The notes: a model not told the origin generated them from the sequence alone. A stretch of 64,000 bases of DNA from Ensifer sp. USDA 6670 (GCA_000421085.1 ATWE01000011.1:1-64000), one strand, 5' to 3'; numbered from the stretch's first letter, positions 1 to 9,601 are shown. Numbers and translations: made by a program.

Positions 1-1
1 C

Positions 2-112
2 TGCCTGCCGACACCCGAAGGGTGGAACTACATGGTCCGCCTATATCGGCCCCAGATGCGAGTCCTCGACGGAAGCTGGAAGTTCCCGGTCGCGGAGGAA
101 GCGAGAAGATGA
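2..112 (+). CDS. C-terminal end of a DUF1214 (DUF1254/DUF1214) protein, 5' cut by window
   Basis: The first 36 codons in frame 2 are open to a TGA at 110-112. They read [15 protein letters not shown], then VLDGSWKFP. This is the characteristic C-terminal tail of DUF1254/DUF1214 proteins, which often end in a 'GWNY..RLY.P...LDG.W..P' block. Everything upstream lies outside the window, so start, length and signal peptide are unknown. The family has no firmly assigned biochemical role. It is convergent with the regulator that ends at 165. Confidence 0.6.
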   Translation, partial: CLPTPEGWNYMVRLYRPQMRVLDGSWKFPVAEEARR

Positions 113-164
113 AGCGCCGCTGACGGGATTCGACCGTCGGCCCTTCTGTTCCGCACACTCTGGA

Positions 165-1085
165 CTAGAAATAGATCGTCATGACGATGTCCTGGTCGAA
201 ATCGCCAAAACCCTTGCCGAAGATGTTGAGCCCTCCGGGGTTCTCCGCGTTCTCGTCGATGCCTATCCGGAAACGTATCGAATGATGATCCGGTATGCCG
301 AGAGCGTTTATCGTCTGAGTCGACACCATCGCGCCGTCGATCCAGGTACCGCGGTCGTCGATGGTCCAGGTCTTGAGCTTGCCGTATTGCGAGCCGCTGA
401 GTTTCCACCAGGCCGGCGAATACATGCCCCGCCGGTCGCCATAATCGCCGGGCGACGTCCAGTAGCCGGCCTTAATGCCGTTGATCCAGATTGAGATATC
501 GGAGGGCCAGTTGGCGTTGGTGGCCGGCGTCTCGGAGCTCAGTTCGGCGGAGAACTCGATCTTGCGGACCGTCCGTCCCGTGACCTTGGCATTGTTTGGA
601 AACTTGTATTCGACATAGCCGCGCGTGAACCAGAGCAGTGCGGCCTGCATGCGCTGCGGATCGAGAAAGACTTCCTGGACGTCGAGCATGCCTATGACGT
701 TGTTGACGGAACAGAGTCCGCAGGGCGCTTCCACCTCGAATTCGGTGAAAAGGCCGATCGGCATGCTGACGGTCACGACGTCGTCTGAAAGATTGGTGCG
801 GTCGTCGAAACGGATGAGGATCTCGCCATAGATGCTGGAACAGATCTTCTGATTGCCCTTGGTCGCCTTCATCGTGTGCGTCTGGATGAGGCCGGCTCTC
901 TCCAGCGACTTGAGGTTGGTTGCCGTCGTCGATTGCGGCAGGCCCATATGGGTTGCGATCTCGTTGACGTTCAGAGGCCCCTTCAGGCGCAAAAGGTTGA
1001 GGATCTCGATGCGCGTTGCCGAGCCCAAGGCCTGAACGACATCGGCATCCTTGATCGGGTCCACTGTAAGAAGCTTCGTCTCCAT
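165..1085 (-). CDS. ArsR-type winged-helix transcriptional regulator with large C-terminal domain (COG4189-like)
   Basis: 306 residues. Residues about 15-90 form an ArsR-like winged helix (ALGSATRIEILNLL, then NEIATHMGLPQSTTATNLKSLERAGL). The remaining two thirds is a beta-rich domain I recognise only as the companion domain of COG4189-type predicted regulators. It is the last gene of a leftward operon with an arabinofuranosidase and an ABC importer, so the inferred role is sensing the imported sugar and controlling the operon. The ATG at 1085 is the only good start. Family assignment is moderate; effector and operator are not visible. Confidence 0.7.
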   Translation of the reverse strand: METKLLTVDPIKDADVVQALGSATRIEILNLLRLKGPLNVNEIATHMGLPQSTTATNLKSLERAGLIQTHTMKATKGNQKICSSIYGEILIRFDDRTNLSDDVVTVSMPIGLFTEFEVEAPCGLCSVNNVIGMLDVQEVFLDPQRMQAALLWFTRGYVEYKFPNNAKVTGRTVRKIEFSAELSSETPATNANWPSDISIWINGIKAGYWTSPGDYGDRRGMYSPAWWKLSGSQYGKLKTWTIDDRGTWIDGAMVSTQTINALGIPDHHSIRFRIGIDENAENPGGLNIFGKGFGDFDQDIVMTIYF

Positions 1086-1211
1086 ACTCTGCTACTGCCG
1101 CTCCGGCTCAGGCGTGATCTGCGCTGATAACACGCCCCTCCGCCAATTGTCGCACTGTTTCACTTCACGAATTCCGATCCGAGGCGGTCGAAACCGCCGC
1201 AGATCGCCGGC

Positions 1212-2036
1212 TCAGCCCTTGATCCCGGATGACAGCATCAGCGCCTGCGTCACTCGCTTCTGGAAGAGCAGATAGGCGAGCGCGACCGGCATCGCCGCGA
1301 GAATGGCGACGGCCATGTCACGCGCATATTTCACGCCGAAGGCGTCGTCGACCTGGGTAATGCCGACGGTCACCGTCATCATCTCCTCCGAATTGGTGAC
1401 GAGGAACGGCCAAAGAAAGGCGTTCCATGCCATGATGTAGGTGATGATCGCCAGCGCCGTGGTTATCCCCCAGTTGAGCGGCAGGTAAAGCCGGAACAGG
1501 ATCTGGAAATCGCCGCAGCCGTCGAGCTTCGCAGCCTCGCGCAGTTCCTTCGGGACCGAATCGAAGAATTGCTTGTAGACGATCACGACGACCGGGACGA
1601 TGAGCTGCGGCAGGATGATGCCGCCCCAGCTGTTGATCAGGCCGAAGCGATACATCAGCACGAACTGCGAAACGACCAGTGCCTGCGAGGGAACCATGAA
1701 GCTCGCGAGAATGATCCCGTAAAGAAGCCGCCGACCCGCAAAAACGATCTGCGACAGCGCATACGCGCACATGACGCTGATCAGGATCACGACCACGGTG
1801 ACCGTGATCGAGGTGACGAGCGAGTTCACGTACCAGGTTGCGAGATTGGTCTCGAACAGGGCGAAATAATAGGCCGAGAAGTTGAAGACGTCCGGAATGA
1901 AGGTCGTTTTGCTGATGACCTCCTGTTCCGGCTTCATCGACGTCACCGCTGCCCAATAGAGGGGAAAGGCCCACATGCAGGCGACGCAGAGCGTAAGAAG
2001 CAGAAGAAGAATGTTGCCGACGGATTTCCGTTGCAT
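1212..2036 (-). CDS. Carbohydrate ABC transporter permease, MalG type
   Basis: 274-residue inner-membrane protein with six hydrophobic segments. The EAA loop reads ELREAAKLDGCGDFQILFR, the contact site for the ATPase and typical of the CUT1/MalG family. It lies 3 bases downstream of the MalF-type partner, so they are co-transcribed. With the binding protein at 2994 and ATPase at 4351 it forms a complete importer. The operon begins with a GH51 arabinofuranosidase, so arabinose-containing oligosaccharides are the likely substrate, by context only. Confidence 0.9.
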   Translation of the reverse strand: MQRKSVGNILLLLLTLCVACMWAFPLYWAAVTSMKPEQEVISKTTFIPDVFNFSAYYFALFETNLATWYVNSLVTSITVTVVVILISVMCAYALSQIVFAGRRLLYGIILASFMVPSQALVVSQFVLMYRFGLINSWGGIILPQLIVPVVVIVYKQFFDSVPKELREAAKLDGCGDFQILFRLYLPLNWGITTALAIITYIMAWNAFLWPFLVTNSEEMMTVTVGITQVDDAFGVKYARDMAVAILAAMPVALAYLLFQKRVTQALMLSSGIKG

Positions 2037-2039
2037 GGC

Positions 2040-2915
2040 TCAGCGCCCCCTTACGCGCAGCAGCTGGTATTGCAGCACCGATACGGTCACGATGATCAGG
2101 AACAGGAAGACCGCCACGGCCGAACCGATGCCGCCATGATTGAGGCGGAACGCCTCGCGATAGACGAGCTGCAGCAGGACGTAGGTCGAATTGAAGGGAC
2201 CGCCTTCCGTCATCAGATAGACCTGGTCGAAGATCTTGAGCTGCAGGATGAGCTGCAGCGTCAGGACGAGTGCCGTCACCGGCCAGATCAACGGCCAGGT
2301 GATGCGCTTGAAGCACTGCCAGCGCGTCGCGCCGTCGAGCATAGCCGCCTCGTAGTAATCCGCCGGAATGTTGCGCAGACCCGCTATGAAGAGCAGTAGA
2401 TTGAAGCCGTTGGTCCACCAGATGGTGACGAGAGCCACCATGGGCATCGCCCATAGAGGATCGCGAAAGACACTGATGCGTCTGCCGGTGAAGAACTCGA
2501 TCACGTTCTGGGCAATCCCGAATTGCTGATCGAGCACCCACTCCCAGATCTGCGTCACGACCGAGACCGGAAGGATATAGGGGAGGAAGAACAACACCAG
2601 GATGAGGCTTTGCAGCCAGCCCCTGAGGCGTACGACCATCAGCGCCAGCCCGAGACCGATCAGCGTATTTGGAATGACGGTGAGCACGACGAAGTAGCCG
2701 GTGTTCCACACGGATGTTAGGAACAGTTTCTGATTGAGCAGCTTTAGATAATTGTCGAAGCCGACCCACTCGCCTTCGCCGATCAGCGGCGCGTTGGTAA
2801 AGCTCAAGGCGAACATCTTGTAGACGGGATAGGCGAAGACCGTCAGATAGGTGATCACGAATGGCGTGATCATTAGAACCGCGGTCAGCGTTTTGCTCCG
2901 TCTCTCGCTCGTCAT
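2040..2915 (-). CDS. Carbohydrate ABC transporter permease, MalF type
   Basis: Inner-membrane permease of about 291 residues with six transmembrane segments. The EAA loop reads YYEAAMLDGATRWQCFKRITWP. An upstream ATG at 2936 lies inside the Shine-Dalgarno GGGGAGG, so translation more likely begins at ATG 2915 or GTG 2918. It pairs with the MalG-type permease 3 bases downstream. It resembles UgpA/MalF-type permeases of CUT1 importers for oligosaccharides. Confidence 0.88.
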   Translation of the reverse strand: MTSERRSKTLTAVLMITPFVITYLTVFAYPVYKMFALSFTNAPLIGEGEWVGFDNYLKLLNQKLFLTSVWNTGYFVVLTVIPNTLIGLGLALMVVRLRGWLQSLILVLFFLPYILPVSVVTQIWEWVLDQQFGIAQNVIEFFTGRRISVFRDPLWAMPMVALVTIWWTNGFNLLLFIAGLRNIPADYYEAAMLDGATRWQCFKRITWPLIWPVTALVLTLQLILQLKIFDQVYLMTEGGPFNSTYVLLQLVYREAFRLNHGGIGSAVAVFLFLIIVTVSVLQYQLLRVRGR

Positions 2916-2993
2916 CACCGAAATTATCCTCCCCATTGACGAATCTGCGGCCGACCGGCCGGCGCGGGGGCCGGCCGGTCCGCCAGTCAGCCG

Positions 2994-4262
2994 TTACATC
3001 TGGCTCTTCAGTTCTTCACGGATCTGCTCGATCGCATCCGCCGGATCGAGCTGGCCATTCAAGGCAGGCACGATGAAGTTCTGGGTCGCCTCGTAGATCG
3101 GCCCGCCAACGCCTGCCAGCGGCGAAACGGGGTCGAAGACCGCGGTGTCGGCGAGCTTGACGTAGGTCGAGTTCGGCTGCATCGCCTTGAATTCTGCACT
3201 GTCGGTCACGGGCTTGTAGGCGGGTATGTGCCCGGCCCCGGCCCAGGAGATGCTGTGTTCGTTCATCCAGGCGATGATTTCGAGGACGGCCTTGAGCTTC
3301 TCCGGGCTGATCGGCTTTTCTTCGCTGTTCGGCACCGCGAAGGCATGCGAGTCCGCCCAAGTCGCAGGCTGGCCCATCAGAACGGGAATCTGGACGGCGC
3401 CCCATTCGAAGCCGAGATTGTTGTTCTTCTCGAGGTCGATCATCGTCGGCACTTCCCACACCCCATTGATGTGCATGGCCGCCTTGCCGGAAGTGAAGAG
3501 GGCGATCGAAGCCTCATAGGAAATGAGCTCCGGCGAGTAGCCGGACGATACCCAGTTCGCCATCGTCGAAAGCGCCTTGACGCCCGCATCTCCCGGAAGG
3601 ATCTCCTCGCCTTCCATAAATTTGGCGCCCTGCTGCGAAAGAAGCGTGTAGAACACGCGCCACATCGACCCGCCTTCGTCGGTGTGCAGTGACAGGGGAT
3701 ACTGGACCTTGCCGGTAGCCTTGATCTTGTCGAGCGCCGCGTTGAAGTTATCGAGACCGTCCAGGCCCTTCGGCAGGCCGTCGTCCCCGAGCAGGCCTGC
3801 TTCCTTCAGAATGTTCTTGTTGTAGTAAAGCACGACCGAATGCACGTCGAAGGGAACGCCGTAGACCTTGCCGTCGGCGGATGCCGAATTCCAGCTCGCC
3901 TCGACATAATTCTCCTTCTTGATGCCGGCTGCCTCGAGTTCTTCAGGCGCCAGCGGCCGAAGCACGCCCGAGGGAATGGCGAGCGGGAAGCGTGAAAGAT
4001 GGTACGTCATGATGTCGGGCTGCTGGCCGACGGCTGCAGCCGTCTGGACCTTGCTGTAGAAGGGCACGCCCCATTCGAGCGTGGTCGCATTGATGCGGAT
4101 ATCCGGATGCGTCTCGTTGAACTCCTTGATGAGCGCTTTCATGCGGACGCCGTCGCCGCCGCCCAGGAAATCCCACCAGGTGATGTCCGTCTGTGCGTGG
4201 GCCACTGCCGAAGGCAAGATCGCCAGTGCACCCGCAAGGGCAAGTTTCAATAGCTTCTTCAC
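2994..4262 (-). CDS. Extracellular solute-binding protein of sugar ABC importer (family 1)
   Basis: 422-residue periplasmic binding protein. A Sec signal peptide (MKKLLKLALAGALAILPSA, ending ..AHA at about residue 23) is followed by TDITWWDFLGGGDGVRMKALIKEFN, the usual N-terminal fold of the MalE/UgpB-like family. Start is GTG at 4262 behind GGAGGAGAG. It sits between the ATPase (upstream) and the permeases (downstream) in one leftward operon. Inferred ligand is an arabinose-containing oligosaccharide because of the GH51 gene at the operon head. Confidence 0.88.
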   Translation of the reverse strand: MKKLLKLALAGALAILPSAVAHAQTDITWWDFLGGGDGVRMKALIKEFNETHPDIRINATTLEWGVPFYSKVQTAAAVGQQPDIMTYHLSRFPLAIPSGVLRPLAPEELEAAGIKKENYVEASWNSASADGKVYGVPFDVHSVVLYYNKNILKEAGLLGDDGLPKGLDGLDNFNAALDKIKATGKVQYPLSLHTDEGGSMWRVFYTLLSQQGAKFMEGEEILPGDAGVKALSTMANWVSSGYSPELISYEASIALFTSGKAAMHINGVWEVPTMIDLEKNNNLGFEWGAVQIPVLMGQPATWADSHAFAVPNSEEKPISPEKLKAVLEIIAWMNEHSISWAGAGHIPAYKPVTDSAEFKAMQPNSTYVKLADTAVFDPVSPLAGVGGPIYEATQNFIVPALNGQLDPADAIEQIREELKSQM

Positions 4263-4350
4263 GTCTCTCTCCTCCTGTTTTGAAGTTCAAGTCCATCGGC
4301 TTGCGCCGTGTTGCTCCTCGCCCGGATGTCCTCCCACCCGAAACCGCTTT

Positions 4351-5439
4351 TCAACGGAGCCGCTCGCCGCTTCCCGCGAAGGCGAACATCTCCTCGGGCG
4401 CCAAGGTCAGGCGGACCGTCTGCTTGGGCTGCGGCCGATCCTCGCCGCGGCACTCGATCGTCATTTCCTCCCCCGTCGTCGTGAGGGCATGCAGGTAGCC
4501 GGTCCCGCCGAGTTCCTCGATGAACTCGGCCGTCACGGCCAGGCCGACACCGCCTTCGCGTTCGCCGAGCGTGATGTGCTCCGGCCTCACCCCGATGAAA
4601 ATCTCTTGGCCCGCGGCGAGACCCGCTCGTGCCGGAATTTCGAACGGAACTCCGGGGGCGTCGTGGAGCTCTATCGTGAGCCTGTCGCCGCTGCCGGGAA
4701 CGACCCGGGCCTTCAGGAAATTCATCCCCGGCGATCCGATGAAGCCCGCAACGAACATGTTGTCCGGATTGCGATAAAGCTCGAGGGGCGCACCCGTTTG
4801 TTGAACCACGCCGGCCTTCAGCACGACGATCCTGTCGGCCAATGTCATCGCCTCGACCTGGTCATGGGTGACATAGACCATCGTCGCCCCGATCTGGCGG
4901 TGCAGCCGGGCGATCTCCATGCGCATCTTGACCCTGAGCTCGGCATCGAGATTCGAAAGCGGCTCGTCGAATAGGAAGACGCGGGGCTCGCGAACGATCG
5001 CGCGCCCGATTGCGACGCGCTGGCGCTGGCCGCCGGAAAGCTGGCTCGGCTTGCTTTCGAGATAATCGGTGAGACGCAGGATTTCCGCGGCTGCTTTCAC
5101 CTTCGTCTCGATTTCGGCTTTCGGCCGCCGGGCGATGGAAAGGCTGAACGCCATGTTGTCGAAGACGGAGAGGTGCGGATAAAGGGCATAGGACTGGAAA
5201 ACCATGGCGACGCCGCGCTTCGACGGCTCCTTGTGGGTGACGTCCTCGGCATCGATCCTGATTTCGCCACCGGTCGTCTCCTCGAGCCCTGCGATCATGC
5301 GCAGGAGCGTCGATTTCCCGCAGCCCGACGGCCCGACGAAGACGGCGAACTCACCCTGCCCTATTTCGATATCGACACCATGGATCACCTTCACGGCGCC
5401 GAACGACTTGCTGACGCCGGTCAATTTGATTCCGGACAT
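4351..5439 (-). CDS. Sugar ABC transporter ATP-binding protein, UgpC/MsmK type
   Basis: 362 residues. Walker A GPSGCGKST (about 37-45), signature LSGGQRQR (about 134), Walker B FLFDEPLSNLD (about 155) and a C-terminal TOBE-like regulatory region, as in MalK/UgpC ATPases. ATG 5439 is preceded by GGGGAGG. It energises the MalF/MalG-type permeases encoded downstream. It is the second gene of the arabinofuranosidase operon. Confidence 0.92.
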   Translation of the reverse strand: MSGIKLTGVSKSFGAVKVIHGVDIEIGQGEFAVFVGPSGCGKSTLLRMIAGLEETTGGEIRIDAEDVTHKEPSKRGVAMVFQSYALYPHLSVFDNMAFSLSIARRPKAEIETKVKAAAEILRLTDYLESKPSQLSGGQRQRVAIGRAIVREPRVFLFDEPLSNLDAELRVKMRMEIARLHRQIGATMVYVTHDQVEAMTLADRIVVLKAGVVQQTGAPLELYRNPDNMFVAGFIGSPGMNFLKARVVPGSGDRLTIELHDAPGVPFEIPARAGLAAGQEIFIGVRPEHITLGEREGGVGLAVTAEFIEELGGTGYLHALTTTGEEMTIECRGEDRPQPKQTVRLTLAPEEMFAFAGSGERLR

Positions 5440-5502
5440 TGAACCTCCCCGATAGTAGCTCCGGACCCGGGCGCCCTCCGCGAACGCCCGGGCACGAACG
5501 GC

Positions 5503-7023
5503 TTAAGCAGAAGCGACGGACAAAAGAACGAAGTGGTAGGAGCGCGGCGGCAGCGAGCCGACGAGCGCACCGGCATCATCGATGGCGAGCTCCTTGCCGG
5601 CCTTCGGGACGATGCGATTCTGGTCCTCCACCGAGTTGCGCGCCTTCAGGTCGTCGCCGGAAAGCATCCGATGCTCCACGATCTTCGCCCCCTTGAAGCC
5701 CTGAAGATCGACGGTGAGGCCGAGCGGCTCGTCGAGGCTGCGGTTGATCGCGAAGACGGCGATCGACTTGCCGTCTTCGTGCAGCACCGCCGACAGGTCG
5801 AGATAGGGCACGTCCTGGGCGACCTCGCAGTCGTAGGTCGGGCCGGTCTGCGCCACCGTCAGCGCCGTGCCGCGGCCGTATTTCGAGGCATATTGCAGCG
5901 GATAGTAGATGGACTGACGCCATGCGGGACCGCCGGCCTTGGTGAGGATCGGCGCGATGACGTTGACGAGCTGCGCCATGCAGGCGATCTTCACGCGATC
6001 GGATCGCCGGATGAAGACGTTCAGCAGAGAGCCGACGAAGATCGCATCCTCGAGATTGTAGAGCTCTTCCAGCAGCGGCGGCGCTTCCGGCCAGTCCCAG
6101 CTGGCAATCCGCTCTCCATCCTCCTTGCGGTCGTGATACCAGACGTTCCACTCGTCGAAGCAGATCTTGACGTCGCGCTTCGAACGCTTCTTCGCCTTGA
6201 TGTAGTCGATCACGCCGCCGATCGTCACGATGTACCGGTCCAGCTCGATCGCCTTGGCATAGTAATTGAGGGTGTCCTGCTCCTCGTTGCCGAAATATTT
6301 GTGCAGCGAGATGTAGTCGACGCTGTCGTAGCTGGCTTCGAGAACCGTCGCCTCCCATTCCGGGTAGGTCTTCATCTTGTCGTTTGAGGAGCCGCAGACG
6401 ACGGTCTCCAGCGTCTTGTCGAAATATTTGAAGGCCTTGCTCACCTCGTTGGCGAGATGACCGTATTCGGCCGCACTCTTGTGACCGACCTGCCAAGGTC
6501 CGTCCATCTCGTTACCGAGGCACCAGATGCGCACATTGTGCGGCTCCTTGTAGCCATGCTTGGCGCGCAGATCGCTCCAATAGGTGCCGCCGGGATGATT
6601 GCAGTATTCGAGGAAGTTGCGAGCGTCGTCGAGACCGCGCGAACCGAGATTCATTGCCAGCATCATCTCGGTACCCGCGAGCTTCGCCCAATCGGCGAAC
6701 TCGTTGACGCCGACCTGGTTCGTTTCGCGCGTGCGCCAGGCGAGATCGAGGCGCACCGGACGCTCCTCGCGCGGCCCGATCCCGTCCTCCCAGCGATAGG
6801 CGGAAACGAAGTTGCCGCCGGGATAGCGGACGATCGGCATATCGAGATCGCGCACCATATCCAAAACATCGGTTCGAAAGCCGTCCGCATCCGCGTTTTC
6901 GTGGCCGGGCTCATAGATCCCGGTATAAACGGCACGGCCCATGTGCTCCAGGAACGAGCCGTAGACCCGCTTGTCGACGGATGAAATTGTATATTCCCGA
7001 TTGAGGGTAGCCTTCGCTCGCAT
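5503..7023 (-). CDS. Alpha-L-arabinofuranosidase, GH51
   Basis: 506 residues, the usual length for GH51. It starts KATLNREYTISSVDKRVYGSFLEHMGRAVY. The acid/base glutamate is in WCLGNEMDGPWQ (about residue 173) and the nucleophile in CFDEWNVWYHDR (about 292). It removes terminal alpha-L-arabinofuranosyl groups from plant-derived oligosaccharides. No signal peptide is present, so it acts in the cytoplasm after import by the adjacent ABC system. It heads the leftward operon. ATG 7023 follows a GAGGAAAC ribosome-binding site. Confidence 0.93.
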   Translation of the reverse strand: MRAKATLNREYTISSVDKRVYGSFLEHMGRAVYTGIYEPGHENADADGFRTDVLDMVRDLDMPIVRYPGGNFVSAYRWEDGIGPREERPVRLDLAWRTRETNQVGVNEFADWAKLAGTEMMLAMNLGSRGLDDARNFLEYCNHPGGTYWSDLRAKHGYKEPHNVRIWCLGNEMDGPWQVGHKSAAEYGHLANEVSKAFKYFDKTLETVVCGSSNDKMKTYPEWEATVLEASYDSVDYISLHKYFGNEEQDTLNYYAKAIELDRYIVTIGGVIDYIKAKKRSKRDVKICFDEWNVWYHDRKEDGERIASWDWPEAPPLLEELYNLEDAIFVGSLLNVFIRRSDRVKIACMAQLVNVIAPILTKAGGPAWRQSIYYPLQYASKYGRGTALTVAQTGPTYDCEVAQDVPYLDLSAVLHEDGKSIAVFAINRSLDEPLGLTVDLQGFKGAKIVEHRMLSGDDLKARNSVEDQNRIVPKAGKELAIDDAGALVGSLPPRSYHFVLLSVASA

Positions 7024-7058
7024 GGTGTTTCCTCGTTTATTGAAGTCGATTTTGGATG

Positions 7059-7087
7059 AAGCTAAATTGTATGATTTTTTATTTCAA
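7059..7087 (-). promoter_or_regulatory. Candidate sigma70-type promoter of the arabinofuranosidase operon
   Basis: On the minus strand TTGAAA (7087-7082) and TAGCTT (7064-7059) are separated by exactly 17 nt, 36 nt upstream of the GH51 start. The surrounding 80 bases are strikingly AT-rich for this replicon. Inference from motif only. Confidence 0.4.
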
Positions 7088-7322
7088 GAGTTTTGTTTTA
7101 TATCAAAATTTCCGATACGAAGCGCGCCGCTGGCTGGGTTTTCGGATTCTTGGCCTGCCGCGGTCCGCAAGTGCACGGGGCATCGCCGAGCCCTGCGGAA
7201 CGGTCCCCTGGCCAACCGATTAGACGGCTAAAGGTGCCTGCGATTGTGTGGCGCTGCCGCAACTGTCATGATGGAACGGCGCTCCCTCAGCGCGCCTGAG
7301 AACTGGACGGAGCATATCGCTC

Positions 7323-8444
7323 ATGGCGTGGTCCTTCAGCATCGGAACGATCGCCGGCACGGCAATTCGCGTGCACGTGACCTTCGCGCTGCTTCTGATC
7401 TGGATATGGCTGATGCACTACCGGATCGGCGGGACGCCGGCCGCGATGGAGGGGATTGCTTTCATCGTCGCCGTCTTCGTCTGCGTCGTGCTCCATGAGT
7501 TCGGCCATATCGCCGCGGCGCGCCGTTTCGGAATCAAAACGCCGGACATCACGCTGCTGCCGATCGGCGGCGTCGCCAGACTCGAGCGCATGCCGGAAGA
7601 GCCGGGCCAGGAATTCGTGATCGCCATTGCCGGCCCTCTGGTCAATGTGGCGATCGCCGCGGTGCTCATCGCCATCCTCGGCAGCTCGGCGGGCATGGAG
7701 CAGATGGCCGGCGTCGAAGACCCCGAGAGCGGATTTCTGGCAAGGCTTGCCGGCGTCAATGTGTTCCTCGTGCTCTTCAATATGATTCCCGCTTTCCCGA
7801 TGGACGGAGGGCGCGTATTGCGGGCGGCGCTCGCCTCGCGGCTCAGCTGGTCGCGTGCGACCCAGATCGCCGCGACGATCGGTCAGGGCCTTGCCTTCGT
7901 CTTCGGCTTCGTCGGCCTGTTCTACAATCCTCTGCTGATCTTCATCGCCATCTTCGTCTATCTGGCCGCAACTGCGGAAGCGCAGAACGCGCAAATCCGC
8001 GAGATCTCCGGCAGCGTCATGATCTCAGATGTGATGATTACCGAATTCGCGACCCTCGACCGCTCGGCGACCATCGACGACGCGATCGACACACTGCTTG
8101 CCACGACGCAGCGCGAATTTCCGGTAGTCGATGCCGCAGGCCACTTCGAGGGACTGCTGACCCGCGATGACATGATCCGCACCCTCAAGGAGAAGGGTCC
8201 TGCAACACCGGTGGTCGCCGCGATGCGCCGCGACGTACCGACAATCCATCATCGCAAACGCCTGGAGGAAAGCCTGCGGCTCATGCAGGAATCCCATTCG
8301 CCGGCCATTGCCGTCCTGGATGGCTCCAACCGCCTCGTCGGGCTGATGACGCATGAAACGATCGGCGAGATGATGATGGTGCGTGCGGCCGCCCCAGGCC
8401 GCTTCCGGTTCGGCCACCTGCGGCAGACCGGGAGCCGAGGCTGA
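7323..8444 (+). CDS. Site-2 protease family membrane metalloprotease with two CBS domains (M50B)
   Basis: 373 residues. The N-terminal part has about six membrane segments, the zinc-binding HEFGH at about residue 58 and the third ligand motif NMIPAFPMDGGR at about 155-165. These are the hallmarks of site-2 proteases. Residues about 225-355 carry two CBS domains (SDVMITEFATLDRSATIDDA and following), which in related proteins bind adenine nucleotides. The substrate is unknown; a membrane-bound anti-sigma factor is one possibility known for the family. Transcribed divergently from the GH51 operon. Confidence 0.88.
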   Translation: MAWSFSIGTIAGTAIRVHVTFALLLIWIWLMHYRIGGTPAAMEGIAFIVAVFVCVVLHEFGHIAAARRFGIKTPDITLLPIGGVARLERMPEEPGQEFVIAIAGPLVNVAIAAVLIAILGSSAGMEQMAGVEDPESGFLARLAGVNVFLVLFNMIPAFPMDGGRVLRAALASRLSWSRATQIAATIGQGLAFVFGFVGLFYNPLLIFIAIFVYLAATAEAQNAQIREISGSVMISDVMITEFATLDRSATIDDAIDTLLATTQREFPVVDAAGHFEGLLTRDDMIRTLKEKGPATPVVAAMRRDVPTIHHRKRLEESLRLMQESHSPAIAVLDGSNRLVGLMTHETIGEMMMVRAAAPGRFRFGHLRQTGSRG

Positions 8445-8458
8445 GTCCGAAGGTTGAT

Positions 8459-8483
8459 GGAACTGAATCGGCGCTCCGCAGTT
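8459..8483 (+). promoter_or_regulatory. Candidate EcfG/RpoE2-type promoter before DUF1772-like gene at 8567
   Basis: GGAAC at 8459-8463, 16-nt spacer, AGTT at 8480-8483, with 83 nt to the ATG. It fits GGAAC-N18/19-TT but has A instead of C at the first -10 position, so it is a weaker match than the exsG and exoX sites. Confidence 0.35.
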
Positions 8484-8566
8484 CGGGCCACAACCCTACG
8501 GCGCCGCGCGTTTTCGCAAAACACGCAAAGTCGAGGAAAGCTGCAGCAGGAAATCGGATCGACTTA

Positions 8567-9067
8567 ATGCTCGTGACGGTAGAAGTTCTCACGATCGTCC
8601 TGGTCGCGATAGCAACGGCACTGGCCCTTGCCCATACACTCGAATTGCCCGGCAAATTGCGATTGCCTAGGGAACAATATCTGGCGATGCAGGCAATCTA
8701 TTATCCGGGCTTCACCATCGGTGGCGCAGCAGAGCCGGCGGCCCTGCTTCTTACTGCCGCTCTCCTCTTCCTGATGCCGAGCGGGACGACCGCCTTCTGG
8801 CTGACCGTCGGGGCATTCGCCGGCCTGCTGGCGATGCATGCGGCGTATTGGACCCTGACGCATCCCGTGAACAACTTCTGGCTCAAGGATACGCAGCTGG
8901 GAGGAGCGGGCGCGCGCTTTTTCGCTTTCGGCGCCCCGCGCGCCTCTACGGCCTCGGAAAGCACGGACTGGACCGCGCTGCGGGACCGCTGGGAGCGATC
9001 CCATGTCGTGCGGGCCGTTCTCGGCCTCGTCAGCCTCGTATTGCTCGCAACGGCGATTGCTCTCTGA
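8567..9067 (+). CDS. DUF1772-like integral membrane protein A
   Basis: 166 residues with four hydrophobic helices. It carries the family-like C-terminal block HPVNNFWLKD, then a loop, WERSHVVRAVLGL and a last helix, resembling DUF1772 (anthrone-oxygenase-like) proteins. Function is unassigned. Its stop faces that of a second DUF1772-like gene (9080-9562) only 12 bases away, so the two form a convergent pair of distant paralogues. A possible stress-sigma promoter lies upstream at 8459. Confidence 0.65.
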   Translation: MLVTVEVLTIVLVAIATALALAHTLELPGKLRLPREQYLAMQAIYYPGFTIGGAAEPAALLLTAALLFLMPSGTTAFWLTVGAFAGLLAMHAAYWTLTHPVNNFWLKDTQLGGAGARFFAFGAPRASTASESTDWTALRDRWERSHVVRAVLGLVSLVLLATAIAL

Positions 9068-9079
9068 GCACTGCCCTAT

Positions 9080-9562
9080 CTATGTGCCACCACCAAGGCG
9101 TGGTGCCAGCAGGGCAATCGAAATCGACCCGAAGCCGAGGACCTTCAACGCCGCAACGACCATGTGGCCCGTCTCCCATCTGAGGCGTACCGCTTCGAAG
9201 TCCGGCGGGATCGGGCCGGGTTTCCAGGTGGCCAGGATCGCGTTTGCCGGTGCGACGAGCGTGAACCACGCCGCCAGCCCTCCAGCGAAAAAAACTGCAC
9301 CGGCGAGAGCGAACCGGAAAGCCGGCCGCTCATTGGCGAGCAGGTAGGAAAGAAAGCACGCCGCCAGTATCGCCGTCACGTCGAGCGGCCCGCCGATCTT
9401 CGCAAAAAACGCGAACTGGCCGTTGAATACGGTTGCCTCGCGCCAGAGTTCCGGCGTCCAGACGAACAGCCGGGGCGGCGCCTCCAAGACATGGGCAAAG
9501 GAGGGGCCGAGGCTGAGAGCGGCGAGCAGCAGCGATACCAAGCCTGTAAGATAAACGACCAT
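9080..9562 (-). CDS. DUF1772-like integral membrane protein B
   Basis: About 160 residues from the ATG at 9562 (MVVYLTGLVSLLLAALSLG). The longer reading to 9619 would begin inside the candidate promoter at 9602-9626, so the shorter form is preferred. Four membrane helices and the block APANAILATWKP, then LRWETGHMVVAALKVLGF, match the DUF1772-like pattern seen in its convergent neighbour. Function unknown. The duplicated, face-to-face arrangement with similar promoter motifs suggests the two are expressed together. Confidence 0.62.
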   Translation of the reverse strand: MVVYLTGLVSLLLAALSLGPSFAHVLEAPPRLFVWTPELWREATVFNGQFAFFAKIGGPLDVTAILAACFLSYLLANERPAFRFALAGAVFFAGGLAAWFTLVAPANAILATWKPGPIPPDFEAVRLRWETGHMVVAALKVLGFGSISIALLAPRLGGGT

Positions 9563-9601
9563 TTCCCCGCCTCTACGCATGTCATCGGCAGCCTGACCTA
9601 C

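Noticed and set aside
7197-7221. GGAAC-N16-GATT before the site-2 protease gene as another stress promoter
   Set aside because: The -10 lacks GTT; within chance expectation.
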